Source of the DNA: Spirochaetia bacterium
Lineage (GTDB): Bacteria; Spirochaetota; Leptospiria; Leptospirales; Leptonemataceae
NCBI GenBank assembly: GCA_009885105.1
Contig: VFLI01000002.1
Span: 34,889-98,888, forward strand
Direction: 5' to 3'
DNA: 64,000 nt
This document shows, in pieces, positions 34,125-43,078 of the stretch (positions within the stretch are counted from its first letter, which is position 1; each line of letters starts with the position of its first letter). The position numbers and the translations under genes are program-made. The notes under the pieces were generated by a model. That model was not told the DNA's origin. It searched no databases and saw nothing but the letters and a program-made list of their open reading frames with translations.

Positions 34125-35084
34125 ATGACAGAACCGGATCAGGCACAGAATGCCATGACTGCGCTGGAGTCGGGGGACTTTCCTCGTGCGAGACAACTTT
34201 TTGGAGAACTGCTGGACAGCTCTCCGGATGATCTTGAATTCCAGAGCGGTTTTTACAGCGCGGGTTACTGGGAGAACAGGCGCGAATTCACGGCCCGTCT
34301 GCGGCCGGGCCGCGCAGCCGGCTCTTATCTCGTGAAAGAATGGGAAGAATTTTCGCGCATTGCGGAAGACCGAGGATACTCGGGCTGTCTTTCATTCCGG
34401 ACTGCGATGAGGGCGCTTCTCGGACAGGCTGCGGATCAATTCAGGCTGGCCTTTCAGGAAGACGGAACTCTCGACAGAGATGTTCTACTGGAACTGGGAC
34501 GCTGCCTGATACGCATTGAAGACTATGCGAACGCGGCGGACATACTGCTCTATGCGCGAAGACTGCATTCAGCCTCAGCGGCTGTCAATTTTCTTCTGGG
34601 TGAGTCTCTCTGCTGCATCATGTCGGAAGATTCTAAGAATCGCGGACTGGGATTTTACCGGGACGGATTCCTGATTGATCCGGCGGCGCTGGATCCGACG
34701 ATGATTGCCTCTCATCCCGCTTCCGATGTCTTCAAGAAACTGTATGAAGAGAAGGAACAGAATCTAGAACTCGTGCTGGACTGGATGCCTTCGCGCATGA
34801 TGATCGAATCTTTTCTGCCTGCCGTCAGAAAAATCGCAGCCCAGGAACTGGATACCGTGATGGGGGAAATCGGCAGGCTTGAAAGAGACCTGAACCGTGT
34901 GATTGATAAATACAAACCCAGAGTCATCGCAAGACTTGCTTTTTATTATCTTGCCGCGATGCACAGCGCAGTTTTTTCAGAAAAGGACACGGATATGGCT
35001 CGTGATCTGGAGGACAAATTGATGTCGCTGGATCCGGAAACTCACAAATTGTATCTGGGCCGCAAACGCGGGGGAGCCTCGTAA
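34125..35084 (+). CDS. helical repeat (TPR-like) protein of unknown function
   Basis: From ATG 34125 the product is 319 residues (a GTG at 34101 would add eight). The first 40 residues form a TPR-like helix pair (AQNAMTALESGDFPRARQLFGELLDSSPDD), and more irregular helical repeats follow (LLELGRCLIRIEDYANAADILLYARRL). No signal peptide, so it is probably cytoplasmic. No catalytic motif is seen. It lies 50 bases after yajQ and 80 before the receiver-like gene, both on the same strand, so the three might be cotranscribed. I recognise no family beyond the repeats. Confidence 0.6.
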   Translation: MTEPDQAQNAMTALESGDFPRARQLFGELLDSSPDDLEFQSGFYSAGYWENRREFTARLRPGRAAGSYLVKEWEEFSRIAEDRGYSGCLSFRTAMRALLGQAADQFRLAFQEDGTLDRDVLLELGRCLIRIEDYANAADILLYARRLHSASAAVNFLLGESLCCIMSEDSKNRGLGFYRDGFLIDPAALDPTMIASHPASDVFKKLYEEKEQNLELVLDWMPSRMMIESFLPAVRKIAAQELDTVMGEIGRLERDLNRVIDKYKPRVIARLAFYYLAAMHSAVFSEKDTDMARDLEDKLMSLDPETHKLYLGRKRGGAS

Positions 35085-35164
35085 ATGCCGTTTTTGTTTG
35101 AGTTTTTTCACTTTCCCGTTCCGGCGGCAGTATTTTTATCGCCGACGGGGCAGATCGACGTATC

Positions 35165-35587
35165 ATGAGCGAAGAGAACTGGATAATACCTTTCAAAATA
35201 ATGATCATCGACCATGAGGATCGTACTCGCAATTTCATGGTAAAAATTTTGAAAGAGAAAGGTTTTGAGGTGGCTGCGGAAAAAAATGCCAGTTACATCG
35301 CCCGCACGGTTGATTCATTTATCCCGGATATGTTTATCATCAATCTGGATTTCCCCAAGGGCGAGGGTCTGTATTTTGCTGGAAAATTCAGAAAGGAAAC
35401 GGATTCTATGAACAAGCCGATTGTAGGATTTATTGCCAGGCTTGAACGCAGCATGCTTCACGAACTGCAGCAGCTGTCAATTAAAGACATCATGCTCAAC
35501 AATCCCCTGGATGAACTAAAACTGGTAAAAACTGTGGAAAAATACTATAAAATAAAGGTCATAAACGACATGAGCCGGGATTTATAG
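35165..35587 (+). CDS. degenerate response-regulator receiver protein
   Basis: The 140-residue protein has the receiver fold order: strand KIMIIDHEDRTRNF, helix, strand MFIINLDFPKG (with the phosphorylatable Asp at about 59), later IVGFIAR and IKDIMLNNPLDE. The first acidic pair is reduced to D-H-E-D and the usual Lys-Pro near the end reads N-N-P, so phosphorylation chemistry may be altered. There is no output domain. It may act as a phosphate sink or protein-binding module. It is placed just before the cytochrome peroxidase gene, which however has its own promoter. Confidence 0.65.
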   Translation: MSEENWIIPFKIMIIDHEDRTRNFMVKILKEKGFEVAAEKNASYIARTVDSFIPDMFIINLDFPKGEGLYFAGKFRKETDSMNKPIVGFIARLERSMLHELQQLSIKDIMLNNPLDELKLVKTVEKYYKIKVINDMSRDL

Positions 35588-35594
35588 ATTCATT

Positions 35595-35622
35595 TTGACA
35601 AACAGGGCATTTTGATTATATT
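35595..35622 (+). promoter_or_regulatory. promoter of the di-haem peroxidase gene, probably leaderless
   Basis: TTGACA (35595-35600), a 16-base spacer and TATATT (35617-35622) give a near-consensus sigma70 promoter. The -10 ends six bases before the ATG at 35629, so the start of transcription should coincide with the start codon. Confidence 0.65.
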
Positions 35623-35628
35623 TGTACT

Positions 35629-36606
35629 ATGAAACATCTATCCATAATAATACTGATCTTCTCCATCGTTTTTACTGCCTGCGGACCGGGCAAAGAAGTC
35701 AAGGAGAGAATGGACCGGGCACGGGCAGCTCTCGGCACGATTCCGGATGCAATGCCTGGTTCGGAAAAAGATACGGCGGATCTGGTTGCGCTGGGAAACA
35801 GGCTCTACCAGGACAAAAGACTTTCCATGGACAATACGGTTGCCTGCGCCACCTGCCATGTTCTGGAGGGAGGTAAAAACGGTGCAGAACATGAAAAAAC
35901 TTCTACAGGTGTCGGCGGCAAGCTCGGAGGAAGGAACGCTCCCACGGTGCTGAATGCCGGTTTTCATATCGCGCAGTTCTGGGACGGCCGCGCGAAGGAC
36001 CTGGCGGAGCAGGCCGGAGGACCGATTCTCAATCCAATTGAAATGGCCATGCCAAATGAGGCCGCTGTGATAAAGAAACTGAAATCCATAGAAGAATACG
36101 GCCCACTTTTCGCAAAAGCTTTCCCGGGTCCGGCGGATCCTGTCAGCTACAGAAATCTTACAGAGGCGATTGCAGCTTTCGAAAGAACGCTTCGCACTTC
36201 CGATCGTTTTGATGATTTTCTGAATTCGAACGCGGGCGCTCTGACTGCGGAAGAGCAGCAGGGTCTCGATCTCTTCATGAGCACGGGATGCACTGCCTGC
36301 CACAACGGTCCGCTGATCGGCGGGAACAGCTATCAGAAAATGGGGGCTGTCAATCCATATTCAAACATGGATGATTTTGGCCGTGAGAAAATAACGGGAA
36401 AAGACGAGGACAAATATTTTTTCAAAGTGCCATCGCTCAGGAATATCGCGCTGACAGCGCCGTATTTTCATGACGGCGGCGCTGCCACACTTGACGAGGC
36501 TGTCCGATTGATGGCTCATCTGCAGCTTGGAAAAGAATTAAAGCCGGAAGAAGTCGCATCGATTGTGACTTTCCTGAAAACTCTCAGTGATAAGAACAGA
36601 AACTAA
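35629..36606 (+). CDS. di-haem cytochrome c peroxidase-family lipoprotein
   Basis: The 325-residue protein has a lipobox (FTACG, Cys 18) and two CxxCH haem sites: CATCH near residue 76 and CTACH near 223. Family blocks RNAPTVLNAGF, FWDGRAKDLAEQAGGPI, NPIEM and VPSLRNIALTAPYFHDG are intact. Such CcpA/MauG-type enzymes reduce hydrogen peroxide in the periplasm with electrons from small cytochromes or, in MauG relatives, modify proteins. Lipidation would fix it to a membrane. The gene has its own strong promoter and no ribosome site, as expected of a leaderless message. Confidence 0.9.
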   Translation: MKHLSIIILIFSIVFTACGPGKEVKERMDRARAALGTIPDAMPGSEKDTADLVALGNRLYQDKRLSMDNTVACATCHVLEGGKNGAEHEKTSTGVGGKLGGRNAPTVLNAGFHIAQFWDGRAKDLAEQAGGPILNPIEMAMPNEAAVIKKLKSIEEYGPLFAKAFPGPADPVSYRNLTEAIAAFERTLRTSDRFDDFLNSNAGALTAEEQQGLDLFMSTGCTACHNGPLIGGNSYQKMGAVNPYSNMDDFGREKITGKDEDKYFFKVPSLRNIALTAPYFHDGGAATLDEAVRLMAHLQLGKELKPEEVASIVTFLKTLSDKNRN

Positions 36607-36708
36607 AAAAAAATCAAGGCCGCGGGCAGAGCTGTCTGATGTTCATCCCGCAGCAGACTGTTTGTTTCGCTTTGACCAGGAATGATCGCGGAGCTTTCAA
36701 CAGGAAGT

Positions 36709-37182
36709 TTACAGAGCCAGCCCGACGATATACAGTTCAATTCCCGTTATGCCGGTCAGAATCATTCCTATCATGCCGATTTTCCCGGCAAGACGATGCA
36801 TCCTGCTGAAGGGAGACGGCGCAGGCGGACGCGGAAATTTGAACCAGGAAAGGGGAATCAGCACAACCCAGATGATAAACGTTATATTGGACAACGCAAG
36901 GTGTATCGTCATGGAAGCGCTCAGAAGTACTGTCCCATCAAATCGGCCGCCTTTAGAGAGAGCGGCCATGCCGCCGGCCATCCGTATGTCTGTCTCAAAA
37001 ACAGCGACTACTATGATAAGAAAGATACCCAGCGCCGTCTGAACATTTCTGTGAGCGGCATACCGGCCGGTTAGAACCAGCCGGTAAGAATACCACAGTA
37101 TCAATAATATTCCCGCAAGAGACAGGACGACAATGTCCATGAGAAGATCGCCGCGTGTGCCGAGAAAACCTGGAGGGAACAT
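36709..37182 (-). CDS. DUF420-family membrane protein
   Basis: The 157-residue protein has four hydrophobic helices and histidines in helices (TIHLALSNITFIIWVVL; RMHRLAGKIGMIGMILTGITG; YAAHRNVQTALGIFL), the layout of DUF420. These proteins often sit beside cytochrome oxidase genes and may bind haem or assist oxidase assembly. Here the neighbour is the peroxidase (convergent). The start at 37182 has no good ribosome site; Met at 37140 is possible. Function remains unknown. Confidence 0.72.
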   Translation of the reverse strand: MFPPGFLGTRGDLLMDIVVLSLAGILLILWYSYRLVLTGRYAAHRNVQTALGIFLIIVVAVFETDIRMAGGMAALSKGGRFDGTVLLSASMTIHLALSNITFIIWVVLIPLSWFKFPRPPAPSPFSRMHRLAGKIGMIGMILTGITGIELYIVGLAL

Positions 37183-37218
37183 GAGTCAATTTTAGTTGGA
37201 AGGCTTCTCCTGTCAACT

Positions 37219-38391
37219 TCAGGCGGGCCTGTCGAGAATTTCCCTGACCTTCCTCAATAATTCAACAGGTTTGAGAGGTTTCATAATCAAATCCGCTCCT
37301 CCTTCGAGCTCACCCCTGCTTTTGATAAAATCGGCCGTATAGCCGCTTGTGAAAAGAACCCGTACACCGGGATGAAGCGATTTGATCTCTCTGTAAGCAT
37401 CCAGGCCGTTCATCAGTGGCATGATCATATCTGTAATGACAAGCTTGATTTTTAAACTGTTCGCATTGAATTCGCGCACGGCCTCCTGTCCGTCCTGCGC
37501 GCAGATGATTTCGTAACCGGCATTTTTCAATATCCTTTCCAGAACCATACGCACGGAAACATCATCCTCCACAACAAGAATGACCTCCGTGCCTCCTCTG
37601 GGCGGCGCTTCAACGATAACTTCTGCATCCGCAGCCATTTCCTTTCCAAGAAGAGGCAGCATAATTTTGAACGTTGTTCCACTGCCCGGCTCGCTGTACA
37701 CGTACACAAATCCATTGTGCTGCTGGACAATGCCGTGGACGATGGCCAGACCCAGTCCTGTGCCTTTGCCGACTTCTTTGGTGGTAAAAAACGGCTCGAA
37801 GATTCTGCTGCGTGTTGGTTCGTCCATACCGGAGCCGGTGTCCGATACAGAGATCACCGCATAATTTCCCGGCTTTCCCCAGCCATGATTTTTCAAAAAC
37901 TGATCATCAATTTGCAGCGATCCTGTCTCAATAGTCAGCGATCCTCCGCCGGGCATCGCATCACGTGCATTCGTGGCAAGATTCATTAGAACCTGTTCGA
38001 TCTGACCGGCGTCGGCCATAATACGAAGAGTCGCGTCATTGTAAATTGCTCTGAGTTTTATATCTTCGCCGATGATTCGCACCAGAAATTTCTGAACCTG
38101 CTGTACAACATCATTCACGTTGACGGGCTTTATGTCCAGAAGCTGCTTGCGGCTGAACGCAAGCAGGCCTCCTGTCAGATGCGTCGCCTTCTCTGCGGCA
38201 GAAAGGATGTGCGCCAGGGCGTCTTTCTCTTTTTCATCGAATGTGCTTCGCATGGCCAGCAGATTGCAGTAGCCTATGATCACGGTCAGCATATTGTTGA
38301 AATCATGAGCGATGCCGCCGGCCAGCTGCCCGATGGCCTCCATTTTCTGCGATTGCAGCAATTGGTCTTTCAGTTTTTTCTGAGCAGTCAC
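37219..38391 (-). CDS. hybrid histidine kinase, C-terminal part (kinase and receiver)
   Basis: The frame carries a HisKA-like helix with AHDFNN (phosphorylated His), the ATPase N-box LMNLATNARDAMPGGG, DTGSGMD and GKGTGLGLAIVHGIV. A receiver domain follows (VVEDD, phosphorylatable Asp in LVITDMIMP, Lys in MKPLKP). The listed start is an internal GTG. The same frame is open upstream and encodes the end of the preceding PAS domain (NGELFWEDATISPIKN...YLAIKEDVTAQ), which joins the upstream entry if one A is added at the A7 tract 38483-38489. It lacks a DNA-binding output. Confidence 0.88.
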   Translation of the reverse strand: MTAQKKLKDQLLQSQKMEAIGQLAGGIAHDFNNMLTVIIGYCNLLAMRSTFDEKEKDALAHILSAAEKATHLTGGLLAFSRKQLLDIKPVNVNDVVQQVQKFLVRIIGEDIKLRAIYNDATLRIMADAGQIEQVLMNLATNARDAMPGGGSLTIETGSLQIDDQFLKNHGWGKPGNYAVISVSDTGSGMDEPTRSRIFEPFFTTKEVGKGTGLGLAIVHGIVQQHNGFVYVYSEPGSGTTFKIMLPLLGKEMAADAEVIVEAPPRGGTEVILVVEDDVSVRMVLERILKNAGYEIICAQDGQEAVREFNANSLKIKLVITDMIMPLMNGLDAYREIKSLHPGVRVLFTSGYTADFIKSRGELEGGADLIMKPLKPVELLRKVREILDRPA

Positions 38392-39512
38392 ATCTTCCTT
38401 GATGGCCAGATAGTGCGTGATGGCGTCGTCCTGGTTTTTGATCGGAGAGATTGTCGCATCCTCCCAAAAAAGTTCGCCGTTCTTTTTTTATTGAGGAATT
38501 CGCCCTCCCAGACGCCTCCGGATGAAATTGTGGCCCAAAGATTTTGATACACATCGGCAGAATAATGATCCGATTTGAGAATGCGGGGATTTCGCCCCAG
38601 AGCTTCATCCGCTTCATACCCGGTGATCTGAGTGAATTTTGGATTTACAAATTCTATGTAGCCCTTTGTGTCGGTGATAACGATGGAAACCGGACTCTGC
38701 TCAACCGCCTGGGATAGTTTTCGCATTTTATCTTCGCTCTGTTTGCGTTCGGTGATATCGCTTATGAAACAGATCATCAAGTTCTGCGATACAAGAGCGA
38801 TCACGCTGACCTGCACATGCATGACGTGGCCGTCAGCGCGCCGGTGCCTGCTTTCAAAACGGTCATATCCTTGCGCAATGATTCGTCCGAGGTGCTCCCG
38901 GACCATATCCGGCGACTCTGTTATTTCAATATCTGCAACACTCATGGAAAGCAAATTTGATCGTGTATAACCGCTCATGGCGAGATAGGCGTCGTTGACT
39001 TCCTGGAAGCGGCCGTCCAGATCAATGGCCCAGAAACCGTCCATGGAGGTCCGGATGATGGACCTGTAACGCTCCTCATTTTCTCTGAGCGTTTCTTCGG
39101 CGAGCTGACGGGCTGTGCGTTCCCGAACCTCATCCAGCGCCCGGATCATCGCAAGCGGCAGTTTTTCCAGCCGTGATTTGGGCACATAGTCTGTGGCGCC
39201 CAGCTTGAGGAGTTCTACCGCCTTCTCTTCTCCGACTGCTCCGGAAACGCAGATGAATGGCAGACCCGGATACGCTGCCTGAACCATACGAAGCGCCAGG
39301 GGCGCGTCGAAGCCGGGCAGCTGATAGTCGGCAAGGACAATATCGTATCCACCGATCTGCAGAAAAGAATTGAATTCCTTTTCATTCGCAGCCTGGTCGA
39401 GGTGCAGAGAGAAACCGGCATCGATCAGCCTTTCCCTGATGATCTCCGCATCCGGAGGCGAATCTTCGAGATGCAGAATCCGAATGCCGGGATGATTGAT
39501 CTCACTGTTCAT
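38388..39512 (-). CDS. hybrid histidine kinase, N-terminal part (receiver-PAS-PAS), frameshifted
   Basis: The 374-residue reading has a receiver (LHLEDSPPDAEII; Asp in IVLADYQLP; Lys in VPKS), a short coiled linker, and two PAS domains ending D-I-T-E-R-K. The second PAS is interrupted after EGEFLNKKR, where the frame leaves the family text at seven A's (T7 at 38483-38489 in the plus strand). It then ends in 30 unrelated residues. With one more A (or a -1 ribosomal/transcriptional slip on the A tract) it fuses to the kinase half, giving a normal receiver-PAS-PAS-kinase-receiver protein of about 760 residues. Confidence 0.85.
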   Translation of the reverse strand: MNSEINHPGIRILHLEDSPPDAEIIRERLIDAGFSLHLDQAANEKEFNSFLQIGGYDIVLADYQLPGFDAPLALRMVQAAYPGLPFICVSGAVGEEKAVELLKLGATDYVPKSRLEKLPLAMIRALDEVRERTARQLAEETLRENEERYRSIIRTSMDGFWAIDLDGRFQEVNDAYLAMSGYTRSNLLSMSVADIEITESPDMVREHLGRIIAQGYDRFESRHRRADGHVMHVQVSVIALVSQNLMICFISDITERKQSEDKMRKLSQAVEQSPVSIVITDTKGYIEFVNPKFTQITGYEADEALGRNPRILKSDHYSADVYQNLWATISSGGVWEGEFLNKKRTANFFGRMRQSLRSKTRTTPSRTIWPSRKM

Positions 39513-39515
39513 GCA

Positions 39516-39956
39516 TCAGCCTCCCGCCGGGAGCTCGTTCAGTTCGGCCCAGAAAATTCCCAGATATTTTATTGCTTCGATGAATTCAGAAAATTTCACC
39601 GGCTTTACCACGTAAGCGTTGATTCCCAGTTCATAGCTGCGGATTAAATCCTGTTCCTGACGCGATGATGTGAGCATCACGACCGGGCAGAGCCTCAGTT
39701 TCGGATCATTGCGGATTGCCCGGAGCACCTCGATTCCGTCCATGCGCGGCATTTTAATGTCCAGAAGAACAACACCCGTACGCTCCTGCTTGCGAGTCCT
39801 GTATTTGCCTTCATAGCGCAGAAACTCCATCGCCTCCACACCGTCCCTTACAATCGTGGCGCAGTCGTCCAGTCTGCTTTCAGTCAGGGCCTCCAGAGTC
39901 AGCTCCGCATCTCGTGCATTGTCCTCCGCGATCAGAATCTGTTTGCGTTCAGTCAT
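39516..39956 (-). CDS. single-domain response regulator (Rcp1-like)
   Basis: The 146-residue CheY-like protein has AEDNARDAEL, phosphorylation Asp in VVLLDIKMPRMDGIEVL, Thr/Ser in VVMLTSS and Lys in YVVKPVKFSEF. The extended loop (FLRYEGKYRTRKQERTG) and the terminal helix are typical of Rcp1-type regulators that shuttle phosphate between histidine kinases and phytochrome-like sensors. Its ATG overlaps the stop of the upstream kinase by four bases (ATGA), and the next gene begins three bases downstream. It is therefore the middle link of this phosphorelay. Confidence 0.92.
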   Translation of the reverse strand: MTERKQILIAEDNARDAELTLEALTESRLDDCATIVRDGVEAMEFLRYEGKYRTRKQERTGVVLLDIKMPRMDGIEVLRAIRNDPKLRLCPVVMLTSSRQEQDLIRSYELGINAYVVKPVKFSEFIEAIKYLGIFWAELNELPAGG

Positions 39957-42900
39957 GGATCCCCCTTCTCAATGGGCAGCGAAAAATAAAACGTAGCGCC
40001 TTGATCAAGCATTGCTTCCGCCCATATTCGGCCGCCATGCCGGGCAACAATGCGCTGCACCGTGGCCAGACCGATTCCTGTGCCTTCAAATTTTTCCTGC
40101 GTATGAAGACGCTGGAAAACTCCAAAAAGTTTGGCGGCGTGCTTCATATCAAATCCCACTCCGTTGTCGGCGACGGCAAAGATCGTCTCGCCATTCTGCT
40201 GCCGGGCGCTGATCTCAATCCGCGCGGCATCCCGGGTTGCTGTGAATTTTATGGCATTCGCAAGAAGATTGATCCAGACCTGACGGAGCAGGGAATGATC
40301 ACCGCGGACAGAGGGCAGACCTCCGACAACCCATTCGACGGCGCGGCCCGTATAGCTCTCTTTTAAAATTTCCTGCGCTTCCCGGAGCAGACTGTTCATA
40401 TCGATGTTGTCCTTTCGCATCTCCGAGCGCCCGGTCCGCGAGAACTGCAGCAGGTCGTCGATGAGTCCTCCCATCTGGCGGGCAGCCGCGGCGATGGTAT
40501 CCACATAGTGCTTCCCTTTGTCGTCAAGACTGCCGCGGGAGCGCGAGACAAGAAGATCCACATACCCGTCAATATGTCTCAGGGGGGCCCGCAGATCGTG
40601 CGAAACCGAATACGAAAAAGCCTCCAGCTCCTGATTGGCCGCCTCCAGCTGCGCCGTGCGGCGGATAACACGCTCTTCCAGTTCGGCGTTCATGCGAAAG
40701 ACGGACTCCTCAGCTGCTTTGCGTTCGGTTACATCGGCATACACGATAATCGCACCGTATCCGGGGAGATGGAGCGGCCCTGCGCTGACCATAAGCCATA
40801 CGCTCTTCTGCTGTGTTCGAACTTCCAGGATCTGATTGCTGATCAAGCGGTCCTCTGTCAGAGCGCGCGCCGAGGCAAACTCTTCCGGCGGCATCGGCAG
40901 GCCGTCTGTGCGGAAGATATCCCACTCAGCGCCTGTGGAATTTTCCGCAAGGTGTTCCACTCTGTTTATGGCCAGCAGAGCTTTTGAAGTTATGTTACGA
41001 TCAACGATCCGGCCCTTTTCATCCGTAATAGAAATGCCGATCGGAGCAATATCGAAAATTGCCTTCAGCCGGCCTTCGCTGATCTGGAGCGCTTCTTCCG
41101 CCCGTCGGCGCTCTGTGACATCGCGCGCTGCGGCAAAGACGCCCTGCACTTCGCCTGTTTCATTTCTGTAGATAACCGCATTGTAAAGAACATCGATCGT
41201 CTGACCGGAAACATGGCGAATTGACAGAGGGTAGTCTCTCACGGAATCCTGCTCAAGAACCAGCTGATATCCGGCGCGCGCCCGGTCCGGATCTGTAAAA
41301 TAATCTGCAAAATCACTGCCAATGAGATTCTCACGACTCAGGCCTGCGGCATCTTCTGTTGCTCTGTTTACATCTATGATTTTGCCTTCCGGGCTGATCG
41401 TTACAAACGGGTCCAGACTGGCTTCGAGCAGGCTGCGCGTGTAAATAGCAGAGCCTCGCAGAGCTTCTTCCGTCTTTCTTCGCACAGTGACGTCTTGCAG
41501 AATCCAGATAGTTCCCTTCGACATGTCGGACGGATCTATGGCTTTGCCATTATATTTAACCCAGATAGAAGCGCCGTCACTGCGTTTCAACATCTGTTCT
41601 GTCTCGTAGGTATGACCCTGAGCGAGCACAGGATAGGCGGTCTTTCCCAGTTCTTCATACGCTTCGTCGGAGAGATATAATTTTCTTGTGGTCTGACCCA
41701 CCAGATCTTCATTTGAATACTGAAATATTTCCTCAACTTTTTTGTTTACCCATACCTGCTTTCTGTCAATTATCTTGGTAATGCCGACGCTGGCAGTCTC
41801 CAGAATGGTTTCCTGCTCCTGTAATATTCTGGATAATTGTTCCTCCGCTTGCTTTCGTTCGGTGATATCGCGCGCAATGCCTTCAATGATCGTCTCATCT
41901 CCATGTCCGCTGATAACAACGGAGCGATCCCATATCCAGCGCCATTCACCGGCCTGGGTTCTGATCCTGTAGCTTACCTCGAAAACTTTACCGGATTGAA
42001 TATCTGTTATAACATGCGACACTAAAGGCCTGTCTTGCGGATGAATGGATTCATTCCACAGCATGGGATTGTCGTAGAGTTTCTGGAGCGGACAGCCAAA
42101 CAAATTTGCAGCCTGGGCAGAATAAAAAAGACCGCCGCGTTTGTCAGAGAAACGATACACAACGTCCGGAATATTTTCCAGAAGCAATCGGTACTGTCTC
42201 TCGCTCTCAGCCAGAGATTTTTCCATCTTTTTGCTTTCTGAAATATCCGAGTGCGTGCCGATCACACGCAGGGGCTTGCCGTCGTCCGTCCAGTCGACGA
42301 CTTTCCCGCGGTCGAGAATCCATTTGTACGTTCCATCCCTGCACCGTACGCGATGCTCGTTTCTGTAAAAAGGCGTCTCTTTGCGAATATGTCGTTCCAG
42401 GTCATTGAAGCATTGTTTTTCATCCTCCGGATGGATACGACTGCTCCACTCTTCAAGCGTGTTTCCAATTTCGTCGTCGCCATATCCAAGCATCGCCTTC
42501 CATTCCGGGGAAAAATACACTTCGTTTGTCTGCGCATTCCAGTCCCATAAGCCGTCACCGATACCCTCGAGCGCAAGCAGCCATCTCTGCTCACTGGAAT
42601 GCAGCGCCTCCGTGCGCTCGGCGACCCTTTGCTCCAGAGATTCGCGGGCATCCTTCAAATCCTTCACATGCCGGCGATTTTCAAGAGTGATCGCCAGAAT
42701 ATTTCCCAGGTTGTGGACGAACGGCTCGTACGTTGTGTATTCGGCCGGGTCGACGACCATAATTGCGAGATATCCATACGTCTGGATCATAGTTTCCAGA
42801 GGATAGACGCGATAATTTTCCTTTTCAGCAAGCAGGCAGGGGTATCGGACGCCCGGCGAAAGCCCCTCCTGTCCGGGGCACTGAAGACAGAGTTTCTCTC

Positions 42901-43078
42901 CGGAGCTCCTGGCTGAAGTCGAGCCGCGAAAACACAAACTGGCAAACAGACAGCCTGGAATATCGGCCAGCAGAGGTTCAAGGAATTCCATTAATCTCTG
43001 CTCGTCTGGATACACATGCAGGACACTGATTGCGGAAACCAATTGCCCGACAATCCTCAGATCAATTGACGTGTTCAT
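39953..43078 (-). CDS. multi-PAS sensor histidine kinase
   Basis: The 1041-residue protein has an N-terminal sensory module of about 150 residues with several cysteines (including CLQCPGQ), then a short coiled segment. Five PAS domains follow (each closing with a DISESKK, DITERK or DVTERR type motif), a HisKA domain with SHDLRAPLRHIDGY at about residue 826, and a HATPase_c domain (NLLANAIKF, DNGVGFD, GTGIGLATVQRIV). No membrane helix is visible, so it is a soluble, probably ligand- or redox-sensing kinase. It overlaps the MEDS gene by 17 bases and the response regulator by four. Confidence 0.93.
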   Translation of the reverse strand: MNTSIDLRIVGQLVSAISVLHVYPDEQRLMEFLEPLLADIPGCLFASLCFRGSTSARSSGEKLCLQCPGQEGLSPGVRYPCLLAEKENYRVYPLETMIQTYGYLAIMVVDPAEYTTYEPFVHNLGNILAITLENRRHVKDLKDARESLEQRVAERTEALHSSEQRWLLALEGIGDGLWDWNAQTNEVYFSPEWKAMLGYGDDEIGNTLEEWSSRIHPEDEKQCFNDLERHIRKETPFYRNEHRVRCRDGTYKWILDRGKVVDWTDDGKPLRVIGTHSDISESKKMEKSLAESERQYRLLLENIPDVVYRFSDKRGGLFYSAQAANLFGCPLQKLYDNPMLWNESIHPQDRPLVSHVITDIQSGKVFEVSYRIRTQAGEWRWIWDRSVVISGHGDETIIEGIARDITERKQAEEQLSRILQEQETILETASVGITKIIDRKQVWVNKKVEEIFQYSNEDLVGQTTRKLYLSDEAYEELGKTAYPVLAQGHTYETEQMLKRSDGASIWVKYNGKAIDPSDMSKGTIWILQDVTVRRKTEEALRGSAIYTRSLLEASLDPFVTISPEGKIIDVNRATEDAAGLSRENLIGSDFADYFTDPDRARAGYQLVLEQDSVRDYPLSIRHVSGQTIDVLYNAVIYRNETGEVQGVFAAARDVTERRRAEEALQISEGRLKAIFDIAPIGISITDEKGRIVDRNITSKALLAINRVEHLAENSTGAEWDIFRTDGLPMPPEEFASARALTEDRLISNQILEVRTQQKSVWLMVSAGPLHLPGYGAIIVYADVTERKAAEESVFRMNAELEERVIRRTAQLEAANQELEAFSYSVSHDLRAPLRHIDGYVDLLVSRSRGSLDDKGKHYVDTIAAAARQMGGLIDDLLQFSRTGRSEMRKDNIDMNSLLREAQEILKESYTGRAVEWVVGGLPSVRGDHSLLRQVWINLLANAIKFTATRDAARIEISARQQNGETIFAVADNGVGFDMKHAAKLFGVFQRLHTQEKFEGTGIGLATVQRIVARHGGRIWAEAMLDQGATFYFSLPIEKGDP

